54,643 bases of DNA. It comes from an actinobacterium SCGC AAA278-I18. GTDB taxonomy: Bacteria > Actinomycetota > Actinomycetes > Nanopelagicales > Nanopelagicaceae. Below are positions 9,540 through 18,491 of this stretch, one piece after another. Location of the stretch: positions 12,239 through 66,881 of the forward strand of contig KB900442.1 of NCBI GenBank assembly GCA_000378865.1. Direction: 5' to 3'. A program made the translations under genes and the position numbers. The notes beneath the pieces are model-generated. The model was not told the DNA's origin. It searched no databases and was given only the letters and a program-made list of their open reading frames with translations. Position 1 is the first letter of the stretch. Each line of letters opens with the position of its first letter.

Positions 9540-10451
9540 ATGAGTGGTGATGATGTTTCACATGAAACAGCGCAGCTTTTAACCAAACCAGTAATTGGGG
9601 TTCGCCGGCTTAAAGAGCCTATGGTCGCCCCCTTCAAAACCCGCATCTTCACTATTGCCAATCAAAAGGGTGGGGTTGGAAAGACCACTACCGCAGTCAA
9701 CCTAGCAGCAGCCCTATCTATGGGGGGCCTTAAGGTTTTAGTAATTGATTTAGATCCGCAAGGAAATGCCTCAACCGCATTTGGAATTGACCGCGTAAAC
9801 ACCGCCGGAATTTATGATGTCTTAATAAATGATCTACCAATGGCAAATGCAGCGGTAAAGGTGGCCAGCTTTCCTCACCTTGAAGCGATTGCTGCTAACT
9901 CTGATTTAGCAGGAGCTGAGATTCAATTGGTGCCAGCAGTTGCTAGAGAGTTTAGATTACAAGCCGCGCTACAAACATTTTTATTAGCCAAACAAAATGC
10001 TGGCCATCGTTTTGATTATGTATTTATTGATTGCCCGCCAAGCCTTGGTTTGTTAACTATTAACGCACTCGCAGCAGCTGATGAGGTATTAGTACCAATT
10101 CAATGTGAGTACTACTCACTTGAGGGATTGTCATTACTACTTGAAACTTTAACTGAGGTGCAGAAAAGATTAAATCCAAAAATAACCTTAACCACAATTG
10201 TATTAACAATGTTTGATAGCAGAACCAGACTTGCAAATGATGTTGCAGATAATGTTAAAAAACATTTTCCAAATGAGTTAATTAATATTCCAATCCCAAG
10301 GGCGGTTAGAGTTTCCGAGGCTCCTTCATACGGACAAACAGTTATGACATATGACGCAGCCTCCCCTGGCGCAATTGCCTATATGGGAGTAGCAAGAGAG
10401 ATTGCTAACCGAGGTGGTGCAGCAATTAATTTGAAAAATGAAACTGCGTAA
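9540..10451 (+). CDS. parA: Chromosome partitioning ATPase ParA (Soj)
   Basis: Deviant-Walker ATPase that moves ParB-parS complexes during chromosome segregation. The 303 residues have an N-terminal tail of about 30 residues, then the Walker A NQKGGVGKTTTAVNLAAAL, LVIDLDPQGNAS and FIDCPPSLGLLTINAL. The start is ATG at 9540, 9 bp after rsmG. The codons for residues 6-10 (VSHET) are part of a parS-like palindrome. parB follows 19 bp downstream. Confidence 0.96.
   Translation: MSGDDVSHETAQLLTKPVIGVRRLKEPMVAPFKTRIFTIANQKGGVGKTTTAVNLAAALSMGGLKVLVIDLDPQGNASTAFGIDRVNTAGIYDVLINDLPMANAAVKVASFPHLEAIAANSDLAGAEIQLVPAVAREFRLQAALQTFLLAKQNAGHRFDYVFIDCPPSLGLLTINALAAADEVLVPIQCEYYSLEGLSLLLETLTEVQKRLNPKITLTTIVLTMFDSRTRLANDVADNVKKHFPNELINIPIPRAVRVSEAPSYGQTVMTYDAASPGAIAYMGVAREIANRGGAAINLKNETA
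9554..9569. promoter_or_regulatory. parS-like site inside the parA 5' coding region
   Basis: TGTTTCACATGAAACA matches the consensus parS at 15 of 16 positions; only the central G is A. It lies within the first ten codons of parA, about 620 bp from the site at rsmG. Two sites this close form a small centromere between khpB and parA. Confidence 0.88.
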
Positions 10452-10470
10452 TATGAAAAAGTTTAATTAA

Positions 10471-11349
10471 ATGAGCATGCGCAAAGGTGGCCTAGGTAGG
10501 GGACTTGATGCATTAATTCCCACATCTATAATCCCATCAGATATTAAAACTCAAGCAGGTCTTTTAGTTGCAGATCGAGATGAGATTGATGTCAATGATA
10601 TCTCGGCTAATCCTAAACAACCTAGAACTGTCTTTGATGAGGATCAATTAACTGAATTAGCATTATCAATCAAAGAGGTAGGACTACTACAACCCCCAGT
10701 TGTTAGAGCAATAGGAAATGGTAAGTATCAATTAATTATGGGTGAGCGGCGCTTTCGTGCTGCAAAACTTGCCGGTCTTAAATCAATACCAGTAATTATT
10801 CGCCAAACTAGCGATGATCAATTACTTCGAGAGGCACTAGTTGAAAATATTCACCGCAGCCAATTAAATCCATTAGAAGAGGGTGCGGCTTATCAACAAT
10901 TATTAAATGATTTTGGCTATACCCATGATGAGTTAGCAAGCAAATTAAGTAAATCTCGGCCGGTGATTACCAACACAATGCGCCTACTTAACCTGCCACC
11001 TGCAGTACAACGCAGAGTTGCGGCCGGAGTTATCTCAGCCGGACATGCACGCGCCCTGTTATCACTCACAGATGAAAGAGAGATTGAAAATTTAGCTAAC
11101 CGAATCGTCTCTGAAGGATTAACAGTTAGAGCGGTGGAGGAGATTGTGGCAAGTGGAACAGCTTCAGTTAAAACAACCGGTGTTAAGAGAGGTAAGTTAA
11201 TTGCGCCAAAATTAGCCCAAATCTCAGCAGATCTATCAGATCGATTAGATACTAGGGTGAGGGTTGAGTTAGGTAGGAAAAAAGGAAAGATAGTGATTGA
11301 GTTTGCCACCGTTGAGGATTTAGAGCGGATAAATAAGTTAATTAAATAA
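10471..11349 (+). CDS. parB: Chromosome partitioning protein ParB (Spo0J)
   Basis: CTP-dependent parS-binding clamp for origin segregation. The protein has 292 residues: a short N-terminal motif (GGLGRGLDALIP), the ParB/Srx core with box II GERRFRAAKLAG and NIHRSQLNPLEEGAAYQQLLNDFGYTHDELASKLSKSRPVITNTMRLLNLP carrying the helix-turn-helix, and a C-terminal dimerisation region. The start is ATG at 10471. Its 3' end is 2 bp from the convergent aminotransferase, leaving no terminator. Confidence 0.96.
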   Translation: MSMRKGGLGRGLDALIPTSIIPSDIKTQAGLLVADRDEIDVNDISANPKQPRTVFDEDQLTELALSIKEVGLLQPPVVRAIGNGKYQLIMGERRFRAAKLAGLKSIPVIIRQTSDDQLLREALVENIHRSQLNPLEEGAAYQQLLNDFGYTHDELASKLSKSRPVITNTMRLLNLPPAVQRRVAAGVISAGHARALLSLTDEREIENLANRIVSEGLTVRAVEEIVASGTASVKTTGVKRGKLIAPKLAQISADLSDRLDTRVRVELGRKKGKIVIEFATVEDLERINKLIK

Positions 11350-11351
11350 AA

Positions 11352-12635
11352 TTAATTAATCTGGCGTTGCTCCATTTCAGTCTTTATTACCCCAGCTAAA
11401 GCTTTAATGCCTTCAGCAATTCGCTCAGGTGTTGGCAGGCAGTAGGAGATTCGCATAGACCAAGAGCCAAAACCATCTGCATAAAAGGCAGTTCCTGGAA
11501 CATAAGCCACCTTGGCAGCGATCGCCTTTGGCACAAGGGCGTTGGTATCAATCTCAGGCGGCAGGGTTATCCAAATATAAAAGCCACCCTCTGGATTTGT
11601 CCAGGTAGCACCCTTTGGGAAATACTTCTCAAGCGCTGCAAGTGCAGCATCTCTGCGCTCCTTATACAACTTAGCAAAACTTGTAATCTGATCTCGCCAT
11701 GGTTGATTAGCTAAGTAACTTGAGATAACTAATTGGGTGAAATTAGATGGACAAAGTATTGAAGACTCAGAGGCGATCACCATTTTATCTTTAAGTGATT
11801 GCGGAACTAATGCCCAGCCAACCCGAAGTCCTGGCGCAATTGTTTTAGAAAAGGTTCCTAAGTAAATTACATTCTCAGAATCACTAGCTCGCATTGCGTT
11901 AGGAGATGGTTTCTCAAAACCTAATAAACCGTATGGATTATCCTCCACCACAAATATATCTTCAGCTCTGCAAATCTCTAAAATCTCAGTACGCCGATCA
12001 GCTGGTAATAAAACACCGGTTGGGTTTTGATAATTTGGAATTAAATATAAAAACTTAATCTTTCTACCAGCAGCCCGGGTGGTTTTAATTGCAGAGCTAA
12101 GAGCAGATGGGATTAGACCATCTTGATCCATCTGCACATGAACTACTTGAGCCTCATACTGTTTAAAAGTGCCAAGGGCGCCAACATAGGAAGGTGCCTC
12201 AACTAAAACCACATCACCTGGGTTAATAAAAATTCGCGAGATTAAATCAAGTGCTTGCTGGGATCCAGTTGTCACAATTACATCATCAGGGTGGGCTTTA
12301 ATACCCTCAAGTGCCATCACATCACAGATCTGTTCCCGCAACTTTGGATGTCCTTGGCCGCTGCCATACTGCAGCGCCTCTTGACCATTTTCAATAATTA
12401 ATTTTTGAGTAACCGATGCCATTACCTCCATAGGAAGTGCTGAAAGATTGGGCATTCCACCAGCTAAGGAAATGATCTCTGGTCTACTTGCAACTACAAA
12501 AAGTGAACGAATCTCACTAGCCTTCATGCCGAGTGCGCGTTGGGCAAATCGCTCTGGCAAATTCTCTGGTTCACCAATATGAACACGGTCAGGGGTAATA
12601 CCCTTAACAATTCTTAAATCTCTACCTGAGTTCAT
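11352..12635 (-). CDS. PLP-dependent class I/II aminotransferase
   Basis: A 427-residue fold-type I aminotransferase of the LysN / 2-aminoadipate group. Visible are SLAGGMPNLSALP, YGSGQGHPKLREQI, TTGSQQALDLISRIF, LIPNYQNPTGVLLP, VVEDNPYGLL and the PLP lysine in YLGTFSKTIAPGLRVGW. Relatives act on aromatic, branched or alpha-aminoadipate substrates, and the substrate here cannot be read from sequence. The start is ATG at 12635. It is convergent with parB. Confidence is high for the family and low for the specific reaction. Confidence 0.9.
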   Translation of the reverse strand: MNSGRDLRIVKGITPDRVHIGEPENLPERFAQRALGMKASEIRSLFVVASRPEIISLAGGMPNLSALPMEVMASVTQKLIIENGQEALQYGSGQGHPKLREQICDVMALEGIKAHPDDVIVTTGSQQALDLISRIFINPGDVVLVEAPSYVGALGTFKQYEAQVVHVQMDQDGLIPSALSSAIKTTRAAGRKIKFLYLIPNYQNPTGVLLPADRRTEILEICRAEDIFVVEDNPYGLLGFEKPSPNAMRASDSENVIYLGTFSKTIAPGLRVGWALVPQSLKDKMVIASESSILCPSNFTQLVISSYLANQPWRDQITSFAKLYKERRDAALAALEKYFPKGATWTNPEGGFYIWITLPPEIDTNALVPKAIAAKVAYVPGTAFYADGFGSWSMRISYCLPTPERIAEGIKALAGVIKTEMEQRQIN

Positions 12636-12671
12636 TAACTAAGTTTGCCACAGATAAGCCGTTAGTTAAAA

Positions 12672-13802
12672 TTAATTGCGTAATCCTGCTCTTCTAAGAT
12701 CAGAAACCCGCAGCGTTCCAGTCTTTGCGTCATCTTCTACCGATAAGTAAAGCCGTTGGATCGCTACAATCATCGCCTCAGCTAATTGATCGCGAAACTC
12801 AGATGAGGCTAATCGCTTAGCATCTTGCGGGTTAGAAAGGTATCCCAAATCAATTCGCACAGTTGGGGCAGTAACTAATCGAAGTAAATCCCAACTCTTA
12901 CCATGGGTGCGACAATTTTGTAGATCGGTCCGAGCACAGATCTCTCGTTGCAAAAGGTTAGCAAATCTTTGCCCAACAACTGAGTGCACACCTTGCGCAT
13001 CTCTACCATAGTAATAGGTAGCAACCCCACTTGCTTTTTCGTTTTTGTAATTATCAACCTTTAATGCAATTACTAAATCAGCATTAACCGAGTTAGCAGT
13101 TTGAATTCTCTCCTTTTCAAGGGGTGAGTTATTAGCACTTCGAGTTAAAACTACATTTACACCAAGGGCTAATAATCTTCCCTCTAACCGTTGAGCAACA
13201 TCAAAAACAACCTCAGATTCAACTACGCCATGATTGCTCTCACCAGGGAATTGACCACCCCAACTTGGGTCAATCACCACAACTTTATTTGCAAGTGCAG
13301 GACTGCGCACCGAATGCTTTGTACTCTCACGAAGTTGAGATGGGGCACCACCTGAAACAGTTTTTATCAATCTCATTAAAGCAATTAAAGTACTTGGCCC
13401 ACACTTGCCATCAACTACTACGCCAACTGATTTCTGAAACTCTTTAACCGCTAGCTCAGTTGCACTTCCATAAACACCATCAACCTTGCCACAATTAAAA
13501 CCCATTTGAATTAGCCGCTCCTGCAAACTAGCAACATCATCACCACGAATTAATTCAGGTGTAGTTAACGATAAAACTCGATCTCCTAACCGCCATCTTG
13601 CCTCTTCTAAAGCGCGTTGGGTAATTTGATTAATTAAACCGGTAGCAGTCAACCCACGCTCTTGTTGAAAAGCTTTTATTCCTTGGGTTAATTTCTCATC
13701 AAATAAATCTGAAGCTACTTGCAGAAAACCTAGCCTAACTAAGGTATTAGCAATTAATGCAACTGTATCGGAGCGATCTCCAATATTTAATTGCTCACCC
13801 AT
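12672..13802 (-). CDS. cwlM: CwlM-like cytoplasmic amidase homologue with degenerate active site
   Basis: A 376-residue protein with two peptidoglycan_binding_1 repeats (about 6-68 and 84-146) and an Amidase_3 domain (about 172-352). There is no signal peptide. Key residues are altered. The first zinc His of DPGHGG is Trp181 (DPSWGG), the second His is Lys248 (ALKVDN), and the catalytic Glu is Asp318 (RIDLGYLSN); only Glu195 is kept. In mycobacteria the homologue next to trxAB, CwlM, is a cytoplasmic PknB substrate that activates MurA. The same order and a C-terminal threonine-containing tail (Thr361, Thr363) suggest the same regulatory job. An active secreted amidase is unlikely. Confidence 0.85.
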   Translation of the reverse strand: MGEQLNIGDRSDTVALIANTLVRLGFLQVASDLFDEKLTQGIKAFQQERGLTATGLINQITQRALEEARWRLGDRVLSLTTPELIRGDDVASLQERLIQMGFNCGKVDGVYGSATELAVKEFQKSVGVVVDGKCGPSTLIALMRLIKTVSGGAPSQLRESTKHSVRSPALANKVVVIDPSWGGQFPGESNHGVVESEVVFDVAQRLEGRLLALGVNVVLTRSANNSPLEKERIQTANSVNADLVIALKVDNYKNEKASGVATYYYGRDAQGVHSVVGQRFANLLQREICARTDLQNCRTHGKSWDLLRLVTAPTVRIDLGYLSNPQDAKRLASSEFRDQLAEAMIVAIQRLYLSVEDDAKTGTLRVSDLRRAGLRN

Positions 13803-13828
13803 ATAGCCCTATCTGGTTATATTAAATA

Positions 13829-14152
13829 TTACTTAATATAACTTTCAAGATCCTTCAATAGCGCAGGTTTTGGCTTAGCCCCAACAATGCTTTTTACTAC
13901 CTGACCGCCTATAAATACATTCATAGTTGGAATTGAGGAGATGCCATACTTCATAGCAATTGCACCCTCTTCATCGGTATTTAATTTAACAATTTTAATC
14001 TTATCGCCATGCTCATTTGAGATCTCTTCCAAGATTGGTCCAACTGCCCGGCATGGACCACACCACTCTGCCCAAAAATCTACCAAAACTGGAGTAGTAC
14101 TTTTTAATACTACCTCTTCAAAATTAGCGGTCGTTACCTTACTGGTTGCCAT
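13829..14152 (-). CDS. trxA: Thioredoxin
   Basis: Small redox protein of 107 residues reducing cytoplasmic disulfides. The active site is WCGPC (Cys31 and Cys34), with the cis-proline segment SSIPTMNVF. The start is ATG at 14152, preceded by AAGGGAGAT, a good ribosome binding site. It is next to its reductase trxB, with which it forms the NADPH-dependent thioredoxin system. Confidence 0.97.
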   Translation of the reverse strand: MATSKVTTANFEEVVLKSTTPVLVDFWAEWCGPCRAVGPILEEISNEHGDKIKIVKLNTDEEGAIAMKYGISSIPTMNVFIGGQVVKSIVGAKPKPALLKDLESYIK

Positions 14153-14202
14153 TTTTATCTCCCTTTATGTTTATAGGCCTTATCTTACTTTTAAAATTTA
14201 AC

Positions 14203-15132
14203 TTAATGACCAGATAAAAACCGTTCAGCATCCAATGCTGCCTGGCAGCCAGAGCCAGCGGCGGTAATCGCCTGCCGATAGGTGTAATCAACTAAGTCAC
14301 CACAGGCAAAAACCCCAGCAATTTTAGTTTTAGTACTTCGCCCTTCAACCTGCACATACCCATCAGAGTTTAACTCCACTTGGCCGGCCACTAACTCACT
14401 TCTTGGTAGATGACCAATTGCTACAAATAAACCAGTGAAATCTTTTACCGATTCCTGCCCACTAACTGTGTTCTTTAATTTAAGACCACTCACCTTTTCT
14501 TCACCCAATACATCTACTACCTCATGGTTAAACAAAAATTCAATCTTTGGATTTGCTGCCGCCCGTTCAATCATAATCTTTGAGGCTCTAAAGGAATCTC
14601 TACGATGAATTAATACCACCTTGCTAGCAAACTTGGTTAGGAAGTTCGCCTCCTCCATTGCTGAGTCACCACCACCAACAACTGCAATTACTTGATCGCG
14701 AAAGAAAAAACCATCACAGGTGGCACACCAAGAGACACCTCTACCAGAAAACCGCTTCTCATTTGGTAAACCAATCTCTTTATAAGCTGATCCCATCGCC
14801 AAAATAACTGCCTTACTTTTTACAGTATTACCAGAACCATCAGATAACTCTTTAATCTCACCAGTTAATTTCATAGAGACAATATCATCGGTAATAATTT
14901 TTGCGCCAAAACGTTCAACCTGCTTGCGCATTGAGTCCATTAACTCAGGTCCCATTACCCCAGTTGCAAACCCTGGAAAATTTTCTACCTCAGTGGTATT
15001 CATTAAGGCACCGCCTGCGGTGACTGCGCCCTCATAAATAATTGGTTTTAATTGAGCACGAGCTGCATAAATAGCAGCGGTATAACCGGCAGGGCCTGAG
15101 CCAACAATTACAAGATCATTAACCTCACTCAT
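14203..15132 (-). CDS. trxB: Thioredoxin-disulfide reductase
   Basis: FAD/NADPH enzyme reducing thioredoxin. It has 309 residues with the FAD site [17 protein letters not shown], the redox pair CATC (Cys136, Cys139), the NADPH site [12 protein letters not shown] and the C-terminal FAD motif [10 protein letters not shown]. The start is ATG at 15132. A TAGGCT hexamer ends 6 nt before it, overlapping the murJ stop, which suggests its own leaderless promoter. Many actinobacteria carry sigM and an anti-sigma gene between murJ and trxB; none is present here. Confidence 0.97.
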   Translation of the reverse strand: MSEVNDLVIVGSGPAGYTAAIYAARAQLKPIIYEGAVTAGGALMNTTEVENFPGFATGVMGPELMDSMRKQVERFGAKIITDDIVSMKLTGEIKELSDGSGNTVKSKAVILAMGSAYKEIGLPNEKRFSGRGVSWCATCDGFFFRDQVIAVVGGGDSAMEEANFLTKFASKVVLIHRRDSFRASKIMIERAAANPKIEFLFNHEVVDVLGEEKVSGLKLKNTVSGQESVKDFTGLFVAIGHLPRSELVAGQVELNSDGYVQVEGRSTKTKIAGVFACGDLVDYTYRQAITAAGSGCQAALDAERFLSGH

Positions 15133-15138
15133 TATCTA

Positions 15139-15144
15139 AGCCTA
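15139..15144 (-). promoter_or_regulatory. Leaderless -10 of trxB (TAGGCT)
   Basis: TAGGCT lies 6 nt upstream of the trxB ATG, and its first three bases are the murJ TAG stop. The spacing places the transcription start at or next to the ATG. Confidence 0.5.
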
Positions 15145-16734
15145 ATCCCTTCTACCTGTAATTACTTTAATCAATGATGTGACCTCAGTTATCTTTAATA
15201 GCTTTGCAATAATAAGAAAGAAAAAAGCCGACACTACGATAACAGTTATTAGTTGAATTATATTCCCACCAGGTAGGGCATCTCTAAAAAACCACAAAGG
15301 TGCAACCACGAGAGTGAAAATACTTATTAATTTAAGGTAGAAAAAAAGAATTGAGCCAACTGGCAACTTTATTTGGTGCCGAGAGATTAAATAGAAAGAG
15401 ATACCAGTGCCAATAAAGTAATGGAAAGTAAATATGCCAGCCAAACCAACCACTACCCATTTTGGTTCAAGGTAGGAGGCTGCAAAGATTGAAAGAATTA
15501 CTGAAATTAGGTTCATAATAAAATTACCAATAACTTGTGATTTTAGATTTTCAAAAGCATTTAAGCCGCGCAGTAATACTAAATTAATACTTACTGGGAT
15601 AAGACCAATTGCAAAGGCTGAAAGGGTAAGGCCTAAGTAATCAGCATCATCAGTAGAGATTCCAAAGTAGAGGTTATGCGCAATTAATTTACCAAAGGTT
15701 AAAAATAGCAAAGCTGCTGGAACTGTAAAGACGCCAATTAATTTAATTATTGAGGTTAAGGAGTTTGTAATTTCACCATGTTTTTTATCGATAACTAAAT
15801 TAGAAAGTTTAGGTAGCAGCGCAGTAACCACTGATACAGTAATTATAGAGTGTGGCAAAATCAAAATTAAATAAGCATTTGCATATGGAGTAAAACCAAC
15901 ACCAGTTGATATCCCAGCTGCTGCTGATTTAACCGCCGCACTTGTTGCCAGATTTACTGTTACCAAATATGAAAGTTGGGAGATAATTGCATATACAAAA
16001 CTCCAACCAGCAAGTTTAAAAGATGTAAAAATTTGGCTATTGTGCCAATTAAACTGAACTCTTAACCGCACACCACTTTTAACCAAAACTGGAAATAAGA
16101 TCAGAGCTTGCGCCACATAACCTGCAGTAGTTCCAACTCCAAGCCAAAGCAGATCTGAACTGTTAATACTGGCAAGGGTTAACTCATCCTTATTAATTAA
16201 AAGGTAGGAAAACAAGGTAATTACAATTAAATTGTTGATAACTGGTGCCCACATCATTGGACCAAATCTGCCCTTAGCATTAGCAATTTGGCCAAGGAGC
16301 GCGAATAAACCTAAGAAAAATATCTGGGGTAGGCAGTAGCGCATTAAAGTAACTGTGATATCAAACTCTGGCCTGCCGGCAAACTCTGGGGCGTAGATCT
16401 TTACAATTTGCGGAGCAAGTAATACACCAATTACCGTGATTGTAAATAAAAAAGTTAATGTGGCGGTAAATAAGCCAGAGATAAAACCATTGCCACCATC
16501 ACTATCTCTAAGTGATCTAACAATTTGCGGTACAAAAACTGCAGTAAGTGCGCCGCCAATTAGTAAGTTATATAAAATATTTGGCATTGTATTTGCCACG
16601 TTGTAGGTATCACCTAATAACGCGGTACCTAACAATGCAACAAGCAGCAGGTTTCGTATTAGGCCAGTAATGCGTGAGGCGATGGTGCCAACTGCCATAA
16701 CTGATGAGGCACGCATCAATTGATTATCTGACAT
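15142..16734 (-). CDS. murJ: Lipid II flippase MurJ (MviN)
   Basis: Multi-pass membrane protein of 530 residues moving lipid II across the cytoplasmic membrane for peptidoglycan assembly. It opens with ASSVMAVGTIASRITGLIRNLLL, typical of MurJ, followed by about 14 hydrophobic helices. The C-terminal pseudokinase and extracellular domains found in mycobacterial MviN are absent. The start is ATG at 16734, overlapping the preceding stop. It lies in the run of wall and redox genes with cwlM. Confidence 0.94.
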   Translation of the reverse strand: MSDNQLMRASSVMAVGTIASRITGLIRNLLLVALLGTALLGDTYNVANTMPNILYNLLIGGALTAVFVPQIVRSLRDSDGGNGFISGLFTATLTFLFTITVIGVLLAPQIVKIYAPEFAGRPEFDITVTLMRYCLPQIFFLGLFALLGQIANAKGRFGPMMWAPVINNLIVITLFSYLLINKDELTLASINSSDLLWLGVGTTAGYVAQALILFPVLVKSGVRLRVQFNWHNSQIFTSFKLAGWSFVYAIISQLSYLVTVNLATSAAVKSAAAGISTGVGFTPYANAYLILILPHSIITVSVVTALLPKLSNLVIDKKHGEITNSLTSIIKLIGVFTVPAALLFLTFGKLIAHNLYFGISTDDADYLGLTLSAFAIGLIPVSINLVLLRGLNAFENLKSQVIGNFIMNLISVILSIFAASYLEPKWVVVGLAGIFTFHYFIGTGISFYLISRHQIKLPVGSILFFYLKLISIFTLVVAPLWFFRDALPGGNIIQLITVIVVSAFFFLIIAKLLKITEVTSLIKVITGRRD

Positions 16735-17831
16735 TATTTTTTCCGCCTAACCCTACGAAGACTTTGTACTAGAAGTGCTATAAATAAAAGTACCGCAGCA
16801 CCTGAGGTAATCCAGGTGGCAACTGGGCTAATTACTGAAAGTTTTAAAGTTATATTAATTGGGTAACCAACCGGCTTATTATCTAGATTGGTTAATTGCG
16901 CAAGTAGGCGTGACTCCCCCGAGGCTAATACCTCAACCGGCAGCAACACCTGCAACTTTGATTTACCAGCAACCTGGATGGGCTCAATAGGTGCAACTAC
17001 CACCTTACTGTTAATTGCTCTAATACTTAACTTTAATTTAACTGGTGCATCAAAGTTATTTGCTACCGTAATTGGCAACTCTTGGTTTGCAGATGTAACT
17101 GTAAATTTTTTACCAGTGATCTTTAATTTACCCCGCAATTGAGTAATAGATTGATTAAAATCTTTAACTAAGATTTTTACTTGTTTATCATCTAATTTTG
17201 GGCTTAATAACTGAGTAAGACGAAGTTGATAAGGTTGCAACTCCTTTAAATCAACTACAGTTGAAAGTAAATTTAGCTGTTTTTGAGCGTAGGTAATAAT
17301 GTTTAATTCAGCCCTACTTATCTCTTGGCGAGTGTTACTTGGGTTTATTACTGGCCCAGTTACCTTATCTAACACATCCTCTAACATAAGTTTTCCAACT
17401 GCATTTATATAAGTTAATTGATCAGGTGAAACTTCATTAAGCCAATCTATATTTGGATTACCGTAGGTAAGGGCAGAAACATTTTCATATTTGGTAACTC
17501 TAATAAATTGTGTAAGCCAGGCTTTAGCAACTACCTGTCCAGCTGGAGCTACTCCAGTAGCAATCCCATAACCATTACTCATCGCAACAATCTCTGAGAT
17601 TGTGGCTGGATCTACCTGCCAAAACCTTACTGATTTGCTGGTATTAAAAACTAAAATTCCCAACTCACCAGCGGGCAGTAATTTTATTGCTAGCTGGTCA
17701 TCAATAAAAACACCATCAGCTAATCGATGGGTTGGTTCGGTTATCTGAATTATCTGTGCAGCATTTGCACTAACGGAAGGAAAAATAAAAGAGAGTGATA
17801 AAACAAAGAGAGCGGTAAAGAGTTTTCTCAC
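16734..17831 (-). CDS. Secreted, membrane-anchored protein (DUF6049-like position)
   Basis: A 365-residue protein with an N-terminal signal peptide (LFTALFVLSLSFIFPSVSANA), an extracytoplasmic region and one C-terminal transmembrane helix (near 340-358) ending in RRVRRKK. By position between murJ and the NUDIX gene it corresponds to mycobacterial Rv3909, but it is about half that length. The function is unknown; the conserved neighbourhood suggests an envelope role with MurJ. GTG 17831 overlaps the NUDIX stop as GTGA, and its own stop overlaps the murJ start. Confidence 0.7.
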   Translation of the reverse strand: MRKLFTALFVLSLSFIFPSVSANAAQIIQITEPTHRLADGVFIDDQLAIKLLPAGELGILVFNTSKSVRFWQVDPATISEIVAMSNGYGIATGVAPAGQVVAKAWLTQFIRVTKYENVSALTYGNPNIDWLNEVSPDQLTYINAVGKLMLEDVLDKVTGPVINPSNTRQEISRAELNIITYAQKQLNLLSTVVDLKELQPYQLRLTQLLSPKLDDKQVKILVKDFNQSITQLRGKLKITGKKFTVTSANQELPITVANNFDAPVKLKLSIRAINSKVVVAPIEPIQVAGKSKLQVLLPVEVLASGESRLLAQLTNLDNKPVGYPINITLKLSVISPVATWITSGAAVLLFIALLVQSLRRVRRKK

Positions 17832-18421
17832 GGGGCTAGCTGTCCAGATTTTGCAATTAACTTTCGCTCATCGGGGTAGGCTAATTTGCTAACAATCTCA
17901 TCGATTGGAAACCAAGCCACATCATCAACCTCAGTTACCTGAGGTGCTAACTTGCCGCCTACTTCAGTAAATAAAAAGTGGTGGACAGTTTTATGAATTC
18001 GCTTTCCACTTGCCATAAACCAAAAATCAATTACCCCAAGTGATCTAGTTATCTCACTCTTTATCCCAGTCTCCTCCGCCACCTCACGAAGTGCTGCCTG
18101 TTCAGGTGTCTCACCATCTTCAATATGTCCCTTTGGTAGTGACCAAAGTAATCGCTCATGAGAGGCATCCTTTGGATCTAATCTGCCAATTAATAATCCT
18201 TTAGTACCAGTTTTATCAACTACTAAACCACCAGCACTTACCTCATCTACCCGCTTGGCAAATTTAGCTTTTGAGTTATTTTTTCCACCCTGATTACCTT
18301 TGGAATTCTTACGGTTTCCTAAATTATGTTTTTTAGCGGGCCTACCAGAACCATTACTTTGCGCACTCTTTCTAAAGCCGCCCAAATCCTGATTGCCACC
18401 CGCAGTATCTGCTGGGGTCAT
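17828..18421 (-). CDS. NUDIX hydrolase (MutT4-like)
   Basis: A 197-residue protein. Residues 1-58 are basic, low-complexity and Asn/Gly/Lys rich. The NUDIX domain follows with the box at 98-120 (G-HIEDG-ETPEQAALREVAEETGI). The box binds the divalent metal for hydrolysis of nucleoside diphosphates linked to another moiety. It sits at the mycobacterial mutT4 position and is divergent from the CCA-adding enzyme across 70 bp. The substrate is unknown. Confidence 0.88.
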   Translation of the reverse strand: MTPADTAGGNQDLGGFRKSAQSNGSGRPAKKHNLGNRKNSKGNQGGKNNSKAKFAKRVDEVSAGGLVVDKTGTKGLLIGRLDPKDASHERLLWSLPKGHIEDGETPEQAALREVAEETGIKSEITRSLGVIDFWFMASGKRIHKTVHHFLFTEVGGKLAPQVTEVDDVAWFPIDEIVSKLAYPDERKLIAKSGQLAP

Positions 18422-18491
18422 GGCTTAAGGATACCGCCTTAAGCCTTAACCCCCTCAGGCTTAACCCGCTCTGCTCTAACCTAGTACCACC

